From positions 1 to 36,971 of the forward strand of contig CALXML010000010.1 of assembly GCA_944389465.1 (NCBI GenBank): a DNA stretch of 36,971 nt. The letters run 5' to 3'. The position numbers were made by a program, and so were the translations under genes. Source of the stretch: an uncultured Alphaproteobacteria bacterium (lineage in GTDB: Bacteria > Pseudomonadota > Alphaproteobacteria > Rs-D84). Numbering within the stretch: the stretch's first letter is position 1; each line of letters begins with the position of its first letter. Positions 27,304 to 35,854 of this stretch are shown piece after piece. The notes below the pieces were generated by a model that worked only from the letters and a program-made list of their open reading frames with translations, did no database searches and had not been told where the DNA came from.

Positions 27304-29063
27304 AATAAACTGTGTACCGCCAATGGAAAATCATTGCTGTGTGCCAAATATGAGCCACTGACCAATAAATCAGCACCGGCCGCCCAGCACTTTTGTGCCG
27401 TTTGGGCGTTTATGCCACCATCAACTGAAATTAAATATTTTAATCCATACTTTTTGCGTGTGGCCGCCAATATTGATATTTTGTGCAGGCAACTGTCGTT
27501 AAATGTTTGGCCCGCCGCACCGGCAGGAACAGCCATTATCATAACTTCATCAATTTCACGCAGAATTGGTTTTAATATTTCAACTGATGAATCAGGGTTT
27601 AATGCAACGCCCGCCCGTCGGCCGGCCGCGCGTATCATACGCAGTGCCGCACGAACGCCGGATGTGTTTGTTGAAACAATAATTGTGTTTGCACCGGCTG
27701 CGATTGCGTCAGACGCCCATACATCAGGACTTTCTGTCATTAAATGCACATGCAGGTGTGCGGTTGTATGACCACGGATGTATTTTAATTCTGATATACT
27801 GCCACGGATGTTTTCAACATACAGACCATCCATTATATCAACGTGTATCATTGATATTCCGCCCGCACGAAACAGTGAATATGTTTCGGCACTTTTCATA
27901 TCAAAGCACAATGTACTGGGCATAATAGGAACAAAACGTATTTTTTGTTTCTTTTGTGGTTTGAATGCAGATGTGATTTTATTGTAAAAATTTTTAATTT
28001 TGTCGTGGCGGGCATTATATGCCGCACGGTGTGCGGATTCTGCACCCCAGATATATTCAGACAACGCGCTGATGGATGCACTGCGATGATTGTTTGTTAC
28101 GTATATTCCAAATAAATTTTCAATAAAATCAGATATGCCATCTATTTCCGCACCACCACCAGATATTATTATTCTGTTTGGCAGTTTATGTTTGAATGGG
28201 GCAGCACAGGCGTCCTTGATTTTTCCGCACAGTTCAACCATATTTGGCAATACAATTCCGTTAACATCAGAACGTGAAAAATCAAATGCAGTGTCGGCGG
28301 GGGTGAATCTGTCCATTTCCTTGGGCATTAAACTGGCGACGTTGCGTTTTATGCGTTCTGCATCATCAAAATTTATGTTTAATTTTTCAGATATATCACG
28401 TGTTATATCAGTTCCACCAAATGGAATTTTTTGAAAGAATATTGGTCCGTTATCCAACCATATTGAAACAGTTGTAAATTGTGCACCAAAATCAATGTAC
28501 ATATCTGCACTTTTTTTAACGTGCGATACAGAATTTTGCAAAAAATGTGGGTCATAGAAAGAATAGGGCTGGATATACGCAGCATGCAATTTTGATGTTA
28601 TTTCGCCCATTGCATCAGATGAATAAAATATTGCGCCAAAAATGGCAGTTAACCCAAAATCCGTGTATCCAATGGGCGAATATAATTTAGGGATATTTGG
28701 TGTTTCATAACGCAATGGAATTATGTGCATGGGATAATAACCATCGGGTGGGGTTATTTGTGATAACATCGCGCTGATGTCGGATTGCGTTATTTTATGT
28801 TCACCACGCCAATTTTTTGTTTTTGGGCTGATTTTAAATGTTGCAGGCCCTATATTACCCGTTATATATGCGTTATCAAAATGGTCGCCAATTTGACGTT
28901 CCAGTTCATTGATTACCTGTTTAAGTGCATATACAGTATCAAAACTGTCAATTTCATATGTTGCTGATTTTACCAATTTGCCACTGCGTACACGATGCGC
29001 CATACCGCGGACACCACTGGTGCCGATGTCCAGACACAGAAAAGATGAATCAGACAGGTTCAT
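27282..29063 (-). CDS. FtsA fused to ribulose-phosphate 3-epimerase (FtsA-Rpe)
   Basis: One 593-aa open frame joins two proteins. Residues 1 to about 345 are FtsA, the actin-like anchor of FtsZ: LDIGTSGVRG (11-20), a 1C/SHS2-type region (about 85-180), DFGAQFTTVSIW (191-202), GGTDITRDI and IIISGGGAEIDG (298-309). Residues 353-368 form a basic amphipathic helix like the FtsA membrane-targeting tip. Residues about 377-590 are a TIM-barrel like Rpe: MPSTL, IHVDIMD (H407, D409), HLM (H440) and VDGGI (D548) keep the metal and catalytic positions. The NPGFGGQ loop is changed to PAGAAGQ (513-519) and the Asp before HLM is His438, so activity may differ. No ftsZ follows. It starts 3 nt after ftsQ. 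Confidence 0.88.
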   Translation of the reverse strand: MNLSDSSFLCLDIGTSGVRGMAHRVRSGKLVKSATYEIDSFDTVYALKQVINELERQIGDHFDNAYITGNIGPATFKISPKTKNWRGEHKITQSDISAMLSQITPPDGYYPMHIIPLRYETPNIPKLYSPIGYTDFGLTAIFGAIFYSSDAMGEITSKLHAAYIQPYSFYDPHFLQNSVSHVKKSADMYIDFGAQFTTVSIWLDNGPIFFQKIPFGGTDITRDISEKLNINFDDAERIKRNVASLMPKEMDRFTPADTAFDFSRSDVNGIVLPNMVELCGKIKDACAAPFKHKLPNRIIISGGGAEIDGISDFIENLFGIYVTNNHRSASISALSEYIWGAESAHRAAYNARHDKIKNFYNKITSAFKPQKKQKIRFVPIMPSTLCFDMKSAETYSLFRAGGISMIHVDIMDGLYVENIRGSISELKYIRGHTTAHLHVHLMTESPDVWASDAIAAGANTIIVSTNTSGVRAALRMIRAAGRRAGVALNPDSSVEILKPILREIDEVMIMAVPAGAAGQTFNDSCLHKISILAATRKKYGLKYLISVDGGINAQTAQKCWAAGADLLVSGSYLAHSNDFPLAVHSLLKQNPHD

Positions 29064-29066
29064 TTT

Positions 29067-29747
29067 TTACTTAATCAATATTCGTGCACTGTCGCGCATA
29101 TCAATTATATCCACATCCTTGGCCAATAACTGATGGTTATTGTTCAGGACCATTAAACTGGCAATTGCAGCGGCGGGGTCATCTTCGGGTAACATAACGG
29201 TGATACCGCCCAATGTATGCAAATTCCAGCGTCTGTTTTCTATAAATTCCAAATAATCCAAATCTGCAATAATGCCCTGTGCGGCATTTATTATATCAGA
29301 TATATCATTTGGCACATCGCCACGGAATACAATTGTATTTGGATTTTTGGTATCTGTTGGTTTGTTTACAATTGTGCCATCCGCAGATAATGGGTAATAC
29401 TGCAGTCCATCTGTCCATTGGGCAACGGCCTGATATAATTGAACCTGAATGGACAGGTTGCCGTTTGGTAATCTGCGCGTGGCCGCATTGCGAACACCGG
29501 CAGTTGATGCAATGCGCGCGTTTATTTGTTCCAGTGTTTGACCATATGCACGGGTTTTTGGTGCAACGGCCGCCGCCGCCGCGATGGATGTTAAATCCTT
29601 GTTCGGGGTGTCGGCAGATATACTTAAACTGCGGACATAGGCCAATTTACTGTTACCTGTGCCAATCATAACAATGCGGGTCGCAAAATATACGGCCAAT
29701 AATATCGCCACAATGAAATAAAGCCAAAACCATATTGAACGTTTCAT
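29067..29747 (-). CDS. ftsQ: Cell division protein FtsQ
   Basis: FtsQ is a bitopic inner-membrane protein that links early and late divisome components. The 226-aa protein has a short basic N-terminus, one membrane helix (about 5-28), a POTRA-like segment (about 35-110) and the beta domain. FtsQ-type motifs are TRRLPNGNLSIQVQLYQAVAQW (about 94-115) and ENRRWNLHTLGGITVMLPEDD (about 169-189). Sequence identity is low but motif order and the ftsA partner 3 nt downstream support it. The usual upstream murB/ddl genes are absent. Confidence 0.85.
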   Translation of the reverse strand: MKRSIWFWLYFIVAILLAVYFATRIVMIGTGNSKLAYVRSLSISADTPNKDLTSIAAAAAVAPKTRAYGQTLEQINARIASTAGVRNAATRRLPNGNLSIQVQLYQAVAQWTDGLQYYPLSADGTIVNKPTDTKNPNTIVFRGDVPNDISDIINAAQGIIADLDYLEFIENRRWNLHTLGGITVMLPEDDPAAAIASLMVLNNNHQLLAKDVDIIDMRDSARILIK

Positions 29748-29796
29748 ACGTCAAATTATATCACAAAATAACCCTGATTAAAAGTGGGGTAATATT

Positions 29797-30177
29797 TTAA
29801 TTTGCACGCAGTAAATATCCGCGTCTGAACATACATTTACGGTACGCGCCAACAGATTTTGATGTTGTATTGCGCGGAACGGATAATAATGCACGTTGGC
29901 CAACATCCCTGTATTCATTTGATTGAAATGTTACCCATAATCCATCCCAGTCGGGCATAATACTGCTTTGGTTCGGGGCCAACAGTTTGGAAATTCGTGA
30001 ACGGGGCATATATGATGGTTTATTTATGCCAAGGCACGCCTTGTGGTCACGGACAAATTGTTCCATTGTAACGGATTCATTTTCCCAATTTAATATGGTT
30101 GCATCATCAATACTGCCACGGTTGGCCGATGCACATGCAGATAAAATCAGGGCAAATACAATGTATTTAATTCTCAT
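29797..30177 (-). CDS. Small lipoprotein, unknown function
   Basis: The 126-aa protein has a short signal with lipobox LSAC (Cys15). The mature part contains Cys48 in HKACLG and a C-terminal YRKCMFRRGY segment. This two-cysteine, GY-ending pattern recurs in small alphaproteobacterial lipoproteins, possibly with a disulfide. No family function is known to me. It lies upstream of ftsQ on the same strand with a 49-nt gap, and is divergent from the secretin unit. Confidence 0.7.
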   Translation of the reverse strand: MRIKYIVFALILSACASANRGSIDDATILNWENESVTMEQFVRDHKACLGINKPSYMPRSRISKLLAPNQSSIMPDWDGLWVTFQSNEYRDVGQRALLSVPRNTTSKSVGAYRKCMFRRGYLLRAN

Positions 30178-30254
30178 ATTTCATATTATAATTTAATTGC
30201 GTTAGGGGGGCAATAGTTTTTATAATGCAATAAAAGAGAATATAGGAAACACAT

Positions 30255-30581
30255 ATGGCATTAACAGTTCAAAACTTTATAAAACTGGCAAATTTGTATA
30301 ATCAGATGACAATGGTTATGTCTGCGATTTGTGTGCAAAAGGGCGGAATTGCAATGGAAAATTATGTTGGACGCTTCTTTTTGGCCGATGTGTTGGAATA
30401 TGTTTATGAATATGGACGCAGGTTGTTGGAAAAAAATAAAAATGCAGTTCCAGCAAATGTTGCTGCGGTAATTAAGCGGTTCGGTGAACAATATAATCGG
30501 GTGCGGGATTTAACCACACCAACACAAAAACCGTTTTATGAAATGACACTGGAAGAATTTGAACGGGTTATGAATATTTAA
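30255..30581 (+). CDS. Hypothetical small protein upstream of the pilus secretin
   Basis: The 108-aa protein is largely helical and unrecognised. Visible features are a Met/Val-rich first third, YVGRFFLADVLEYVYEYGRRLLEKN in the middle and a C-terminal acidic end (EMTLEEFERVMNI). AGGA precedes the ATG at a good distance. It is 29 nt before the secretin gene on the same strand, so a pilus-related accessory role is possible but unsupported by sequence. Confidence 0.6.
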   Translation: MALTVQNFIKLANLYNQMTMVMSAICVQKGGIAMENYVGRFFLADVLEYVYEYGRRLLEKNKNAVPANVAAVIKRFGEQYNRVRDLTTPTQKPFYEMTLEEFERVMNI

Positions 30582-30610
30582 ACCGGTTAATTAAAGGATA
30601 AGGGGACGAT

Positions 30611-31963
30611 ATGAAAATTATCAGACAATTATGCGGATTTATGTTTGTGGGTGTAGGGGTCGGATTGTTTGCAGGTTGTGCCCAACGCCAACAGGAAAAT
30701 ATTCCGCAATATGATACTGTAAATGTGGTTGAAAATTTTGTAATTGATGAAAATTCAGTTCCTATTTTCCCAAAAAAGGCGGCATTGACAACCGATACGG
30801 CACAACGCTTTTCCATAGAATTGCCAAAGCGTTGCACAGTTAACTGGGATAATCAAACACTGGTTTCTGTTGTTCCCGAAGAACCCATAGAAATCGTCAG
30901 ATTGGGTGTTGGTGACCCGTTGCCGGAATTACAGGTAACTGATTATGAATTTGCACAGTTAACGGTAAAAGAGGCATTAGATAAATTACTGGAAGGTACA
31001 GATATTTCCGTTATTGCGGACGGGGAATTAAATCAAACTATATCTGGGGCAATTTCTTCGGGTGATTTAACGGACAGTGTTGAATTGATGGCTAAAATGG
31101 GCCAAACGTATTATTCTTATGATGCGGTGAATGCTGAAATTCATTTGGATAATCGCGCCAAATGGATGATAAAAATGCCAAAGAATGAAAGTATAATTAT
31201 GGCGTTGTTGGATGCAATGCATGGTGCCGATGTGCGTAATTTGCTGGTTGATTGGCAGGATAAAACATTGGTGTTTGAAGGTAATTATCAAACCGAACGC
31301 GAGGTTACAAAAATTATATCTGATATAGCATCAAAAAAATATATGATTGCGTGGGATATTGATGTTTATCGTGTATATCCACGTACTGATAACCCAATAA
31401 TTTGGATGAATTTATTGCCTGCATTTGGGGATAAAAATATAAAAATGTCTATCCCCGGTGTTGTTGGGCGTGCGCTGGTGGTCAGTCCTGAAATAAACAC
31501 CAAAACTTTACAGGAATTTTTATCACAACAGGCGAATGTTGTTTTGATTTCACAGGGAACGTTTGTTATTCCAAATGGATGGCAGTCACGCTTTGATATC
31601 GGCCAATGCAGTAAAGAGGACCGTTTGGAAACAGATTTAGTAATTGGTGCAACTGGTACATATGGGGATTATGGCGGCAGTAATAAAATTGATGCTAAAA
31701 TTGTATTGCGTACCAGCAATGGGGAATTGTCTTCGTTTAATATTCCATCCAGTGTTGGTGATAACTATGTTATTATTGGTATTCCAACACATTCTTTTGT
31801 TACAACGCCAGAAACATTAATCAGTCCGTTTGCTGAATTGGTTGTGTTTATGTCGCCACGTCTGATTTCTGTTGTTGATGCGGCGCAATTACCATCGGGT
31901 GCGGATGTGCCGTTGGTTGGGGATGCGTTGCATGATTTTTTAAGTGCTGATTTACAGGGGTAA
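30611..31963 (+). CDS. pilN: Type IVB pilus secretin (PilN-like lipoprotein)
   Basis: The 450-aa protein has lipobox FAGC (Cys23), as in PilN secretins of type IVB pili. N-terminal secretin-type domains follow (N0-like and N1-like regions, about 100-260), then a C-terminal beta region ending AELVVFMSPRLIS (about 409-421), the closing strand motif of secretins. Secretins form the outer-membrane pore through which the pilus passes. Sequence between motifs is divergent, so the call depends on the lipobox, the end motif and the presence of pilO-P-Q-R about 22 kb upstream. A strong AAGGGGA site precedes the ATG. Confidence 0.75.
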   Translation: MKIIRQLCGFMFVGVGVGLFAGCAQRQQENIPQYDTVNVVENFVIDENSVPIFPKKAALTTDTAQRFSIELPKRCTVNWDNQTLVSVVPEEPIEIVRLGVGDPLPELQVTDYEFAQLTVKEALDKLLEGTDISVIADGELNQTISGAISSGDLTDSVELMAKMGQTYYSYDAVNAEIHLDNRAKWMIKMPKNESIIMALLDAMHGADVRNLLVDWQDKTLVFEGNYQTEREVTKIISDIASKKYMIAWDIDVYRVYPRTDNPIIWMNLLPAFGDKNIKMSIPGVVGRALVVSPEINTKTLQEFLSQQANVVLISQGTFVIPNGWQSRFDIGQCSKEDRLETDLVIGATGTYGDYGGSNKIDAKIVLRTSNGELSSFNIPSSVGDNYVIIGIPTHSFVTTPETLISPFAELVVFMSPRLISVVDAAQLPSGADVPLVGDALHDFLSADLQG

Positions 31964-31966
31964 TAT

Positions 31967-33220
31967 ATGTTTTCAAGATTGGAAAGAAAAATTGCTTTCA
32001 GATATTTGGCGGCTAAACGGCGTGGGTTTGGTTCTGTGGTGTCGTGGGTGTCGCTGATTGGAATTACGTTGGGGGTTGCAACGTTAATTGTTGTTATGTC
32101 TGTGATGGGCGGATTTCATGATACATTGTTGTCACGCATTGTTGGTATGAATGGTCATGTTGTTGTTTATCATCAGGATGGTGCAATAAAAGATTATGAT
32201 TTCTTGATTGATAAAATGAAACAGAACAAGGTTGTGGCGGCATCTGCCACGGGAATTGTACCAATTGCCGAAGGTCAGGTTATGGCAACCGCAAATGGAA
32301 ATAATACCGGTGCAATGGTGCGCGGAATACGTATGTCTGATTTGGCAGCCAAGGCCACAACCGGAACAAAAATTTATGGCAAGCCATTGGATAAAATTAA
32401 CGATGGCGAATTGGTGGCGGGTGCATCACTGACCCGTGCGTTAAGTGTTGGTATGGGTGACCAGATTTCATTGGTTTCTGCAAATAATGCAACACCAACA
32501 CCATTTGGTTCTATGCCGCGGATTATGTCTTATCCGGTGATGTCGTCGTTCTTTATGGGAATGTACGAATATGATTCTGGATATATTTTTATGCCGTTGG
32601 AAACCGCGCAAAAATATTTGAATATTCCGGATGCTGTGACACATATTGATTTATTCCTGCGTGACCCAGAACAAACGACAGAGGTTCGCGATGCTTTGGC
32701 ACGTTTGTTGCCGGATGGTTTTGTTGTTCGTGATTGGCGTGATTTAAATCGCGGATTTGTTGGCGCGTTACAGGTTGAATCCAATGTTATGTTTTTAATA
32801 CTGTTATTAATTGTAATTGTTGCGGCATTTAATATAGTGTCCAGTCTGGTTATGCTGGTCAAAGATAAGTCCAAGGATATCGCAGTTCTGCGTACGTTTG
32901 GTGTATCGCGCCGATCAATGATGAAAATATTTGTTTTGTCGGGTACCAGCATTGGTGTGTTGGGCGCGATATTTGGTACTGTTTTGGGTGTGATAATTGC
33001 AATATATATTGAACCAATACGGCAATTTTTTCAGTGGGCCACGGGACGCGATTTATTCCCAGCAGAATTATATTATTTATCTGAATTGCCGTCTAAATTG
33101 GTGGTATCGGATGTTGTTGGAATTGCGTTAATTGCGGTGTTGTTGGCGTTTTTGGCAACGTTGTATCCCGCATGGAAGGCGGCCAGTACCGACCCTGTTG
33201 ATGTATTACGCAATGAATAA
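31967..33220 (+). CDS. lolC: Lipoprotein-releasing ABC transporter permease LolC/LolE
   Basis: This is the permease that extracts outer-membrane lipoproteins from the inner membrane. The 417-aa protein has one N-terminal membrane helix (about 27-48) within RYLAAKRRGFGSVVSWVSLI, a large periplasmic domain with HVVVY and MVRGI segments, and three C-terminal helices (about 268-295, 318-342, 380-400), with KDIAVLRTFGVSRRSMMKIF between. Only one permease gene is present beside lolD, so a homodimer is likely, or a second permease lies elsewhere. It starts 3 nt after the secretin. Confidence 0.93.
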   Translation: MFSRLERKIAFRYLAAKRRGFGSVVSWVSLIGITLGVATLIVVMSVMGGFHDTLLSRIVGMNGHVVVYHQDGAIKDYDFLIDKMKQNKVVAASATGIVPIAEGQVMATANGNNTGAMVRGIRMSDLAAKATTGTKIYGKPLDKINDGELVAGASLTRALSVGMGDQISLVSANNATPTPFGSMPRIMSYPVMSSFFMGMYEYDSGYIFMPLETAQKYLNIPDAVTHIDLFLRDPEQTTEVRDALARLLPDGFVVRDWRDLNRGFVGALQVESNVMFLILLLIVIVAAFNIVSSLVMLVKDKSKDIAVLRTFGVSRRSMMKIFVLSGTSIGVLGAIFGTVLGVIIAIYIEPIRQFFQWATGRDLFPAELYYLSELPSKLVVSDVVGIALIAVLLAFLATLYPAWKAASTDPVDVLRNE

Positions 33221-33231
33221 AGGATTATACA

Positions 33232-33942
33232 ATGGCAAATATATTAAATTCTTTGTCCAAGGTTAAACGCGGTGATGTCGTTTTATCTGTGCGTGATATT
33301 AAAAAAACTTTCATAGAAGGTGGCCAGCCATTACATATTCTGCGTGGTGGTGGATTTGATTTACATCGTGGGGAAATTGTTGCGCTGGTTGGGCCATCGG
33401 GCAGTGGTAAATCCACATTATTGCAATGTGTGGGATTATTGGATAAACCAACATCCGGCAGTATTTTGGTGTCTGATGTGCCGGTGCAAAAAATGGATGA
33501 TGAAATGCGCACAATGATGCGCAGAAAAAAAATAGGTTTTGTATATCAGCGGCATAATTTGTTGTCTGATTTTACAGCGGTTGAAAATGTTGTGTTGCCG
33601 ATGTTGGCCAATGGTATGGATGAACGCAGTGCAAATGCGCGCGCGATGAAATTATTACGTGCGGCAAATGTTGCGCATCGTGCATCACATTTGCCGGGGG
33701 AAATGTCAGGTGGTGAACAACAGCGTACGGCTGTGGCGCGTGCGTTGGCTAATTCCCCTGAAATTTTATTGGCTGATGAACCAACCGGCAGTTTAGACCC
33801 AGAACACGCCACATCTGTGTTTGAATTATTGTTGGATTTGGTCAGAAAGCAAAAAATGGCAATGCTGTTTGTGACGCATGATATGAATTTGGCGTCACGT
33901 GCAGACAGAAAAATAACTATTCAAAACGGGATAGTGGAATAA
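33232..33942 (+). CDS. lolD: Lipoprotein-releasing ABC transporter ATPase LolD
   Basis: LolD is the cytoplasmic ATPase of the lipoprotein-sorting transporter. The 236-aa protein has Walker A GPSGSGKST, the family segment VYQRHNLLSDFTAVENV, the ABC signature MSGGEQQR, Walker B ILLADEPTGSLD and the switch histidine in FVTHD. Length is usual. It follows the permease by 11 nt and is probably co-transcribed with it. The four following envelope genes may be part of the same unit, separated by 42 nt. Confidence 0.95.
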   Translation: MANILNSLSKVKRGDVVLSVRDIKKTFIEGGQPLHILRGGGFDLHRGEIVALVGPSGSGKSTLLQCVGLLDKPTSGSILVSDVPVQKMDDEMRTMMRRKKIGFVYQRHNLLSDFTAVENVVLPMLANGMDERSANARAMKLLRAANVAHRASHLPGEMSGGEQQRTAVARALANSPEILLADEPTGSLDPEHATSVFELLLDLVRKQKMAMLFVTHDMNLASRADRKITIQNGIVE

Positions 33943-33984
33943 TTTCTAAAAAAATATTATAATATGTAAAAAGCAGGGGGGAAC

Positions 33985-34416
33985 ATGAAAACAAAATCTG
34001 TAACAGGACATAAAGTTATCAGCGTTATTGCGCTGGCGGGTTTGTTTGCATGTGGTTTTGCATTGGGCTATGCTTTGCGTGGTAATATGTTTGGTTCGGA
34101 TTCGGTGCACGTAAATACCGACAGTTTAGAAAATAGAAATGAAATGCTGACTGGGGCATTTAATAAAAGGTTATTTCCTGTGGATGACCCAAACCCTATT
34201 GCCCATATTTACAATGCAATTTTATATGAAAGCGCACCAGACAGTTATGATGAAAATATAAAGAAGTCGGAATCCGAAAGGTTTATTGCATCAATGTTAA
34301 AGCCCGGTGTAGATTTTTCAAGATTTTCTGATATAGATATGCAGGTTCGTGATTATATAAAAAATTCAGATTATGATATGCAAGAATTTAAAAACAGATT
34401 TAAAATACAAAAATAA
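33985..34416 (+). CDS. Single-pass envelope protein, short member of a paralog cluster
   Basis: The 143-aa product has a cytoplasmic start, one Gly/Cys-containing membrane helix (VIALAGLFACGFALGYAL, about 14-31) and a periplasmic tail. The membrane segment is nearly the same as in the next gene (ALAGLFACG). The tail part RLFPVDDPNPIAHIYNAILYES echoes the RLYPEDTTNYIHHLRNADTYSS stretch of the next protein, so they are paralogs. LFAC resembles a lipobox, but the hydrophobic stretch continues past the Cys and argues for a plain anchor. Function unknown. A GGGGGG ribosome binding site precedes the ATG. Confidence 0.75.
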   Translation: MKTKSVTGHKVISVIALAGLFACGFALGYALRGNMFGSDSVHVNTDSLENRNEMLTGAFNKRLFPVDDPNPIAHIYNAILYESAPDSYDENIKKSESERFIASMLKPGVDFSRFSDIDMQVRDYIKNSDYDMQEFKNRFKIQK

Positions 34417-34430
34417 GAAGTGGGGGGATT

Positions 34431-35162
34431 ATGAAAAAAACAACGGCAAAAACAAGTAAAGTAAATAATAAAAAGATATCCGGTAAAAATTCTGCATTGG
34501 CAAATTGTCCGGTTAATTGTTGCAGTATGGGACATAAAATATGGGGCGCGGTTGCGTTGGCGGGCCTGTTTGCGTGTGGGCTGATTTTGGGTTTGTCATA
34601 CAGGGGCGAAGAATATGTATCCAAAAAATTGTCTGCACAGGAATGCGACGCGATTGCAACTGAAATTGTAAATATTACACAAAGGGGCGCAACTGCTGAA
34701 AATGTTGAAACGTTAAATGAATTAAATATGGCGTATTCAAATGGTTGTGCGGGACGCTTGGTTATAATAGAAAAAGAACCTGTTATATCTGTTGATAACA
34801 GACCTGAAATAATGTCAACCTGTGCGCGTATTGAACAGTTGTTAAAAGACAGACTGTATCCAGAAGATACAACAAACTATATACATCATTTAAGAAATGC
34901 TGATACGTACAGTTCGTTGGCGGACAGGGGATGTGTGGAAAATGCTGATATGTATAAAACACTGGCATTGCGCGAATTGGAAATTGCAAATGCTTTACAG
35001 CCCACGGAAAATATGGGTACACAGGATGCGGAAATTGTAATTGATACTTTTAAAAAGTTGGATATGCAACAGGAAGCACGTGAATTTTTGAACAAGGTTG
35101 AACAGTTAATTGACCCTGCGACGGATTTTATCTTGAAAATGGAACAGATTATAAATGAATAA
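34431..35162 (+). CDS. Single-pass envelope protein with two repeat modules
   Basis: The 243-aa protein starts with a Lys-rich cytoplasmic segment containing a Cys cluster (NCPVNCC), then a membrane helix (about 36-56). The periplasmic part holds a module Cx2I...Lx3Yx3C (about 70-104) and a second module beginning CARIEQLL, with NADTYSSLADRGCVEN and REL-IA-AL. The first module also occurs twice in the next protein, and the second occurs twice in the protein at 35855. The tail DFILKMEQII matches DFLLEMEDII there. No function is known. It overlaps the next gene by 8 nt. Confidence 0.75.
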   Translation: MKKTTAKTSKVNNKKISGKNSALANCPVNCCSMGHKIWGAVALAGLFACGLILGLSYRGEEYVSKKLSAQECDAIATEIVNITQRGATAENVETLNELNMAYSNGCAGRLVIIEKEPVISVDNRPEIMSTCARIEQLLKDRLYPEDTTNYIHHLRNADTYSSLADRGCVENADMYKTLALRELEIANALQPTENMGTQDAEIVIDTFKKLDMQQEAREFLNKVEQLIDPATDFILKMEQIINE

Positions 35163-35820
35163 AATATTAAGAAATTTGTTTTGTTTATTTGCGGTTTTTG
35201 GACCGGTTGCTGTATCCGCGGCGGATGTCAGTGAACGGGCTGATTGTACAACAATTCAGGCACGAATAAATGAATTGACCGCAATAGAGGCACCAACAGA
35301 TGCGCAAAGTGCGGAACTGACGCAATTGCAAACGCAATATCGGGCAAACTGTGCACGCAGTGCCAGTGGACGACGCACCGCCAGTGCCGGACGTGCGTCT
35401 GTGGCAACTGTTGCCGCTACGCCGGTGGCCGCGGCCACAACATCGGTGGAAACTGTTATTGTAACGACCGCATCAACATTGAATGAATATTTAACCAGTC
35501 GGCAAAATTTATGCGATGAATTGAAATCAGATATTGATACTTTTGTTGCAAATGGTGCGTCTGATGCAGAAATTGAACCCCTGCAAAATCAATATGATGC
35601 CGATTGCACGGACATAGATAAATCTGAAACCGTGGAAATAGATGCAGAAACCGCCGCCAGAAATGTTGAATCTGGCCTGTGCGAAGATGGCAGCAAGCCT
35701 AATCAGTTTGGTTGCTGCGAGGGCGAAACATTTACCGATATGGGTAATTTAGTGTTTGCGTGCTGTCCTGATGATGGGGGAACGTGTTTCCCACCAATAA
35801 ACAGCGGAAATGCAATATAA
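35155..35820 (+). CDS. Secreted protein with two Cys-bounded helical-hairpin repeats
   Basis: The 221-aa protein has a signal peptide ending VSAA near residue 23. Two repeats follow, each Cys-bounded and 32-36 residues long (Cx2[IL]x3I ... Lx3Yx3C), probably disulfide-closed helical hairpins. They are separated by an Ala/Thr/Val-rich low-complexity linker. A C-terminal Cys-rich domain (GLCEDGSKPNQFGCCEGE, then CCPDDGGTC) is likely disulfide-bonded. The repeat is shared with the preceding protein. I do not recognise a family. The 8-nt overlap with the preceding gene implies coupling. Confidence 0.75.
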   Translation: MNKILRNLFCLFAVFGPVAVSAADVSERADCTTIQARINELTAIEAPTDAQSAELTQLQTQYRANCARSASGRRTASAGRASVATVAATPVAAATTSVETVIVTTASTLNEYLTSRQNLCDELKSDIDTFVANGASDAEIEPLQNQYDADCTDIDKSETVEIDAETAARNVESGLCEDGSKPNQFGCCEGETFTDMGNLVFACCPDDGGTCFPPINSGNAI

Positions 35821-35854
35821 TTAATTAAAAAATTAAAGAGAGGAGGGGGATAAT

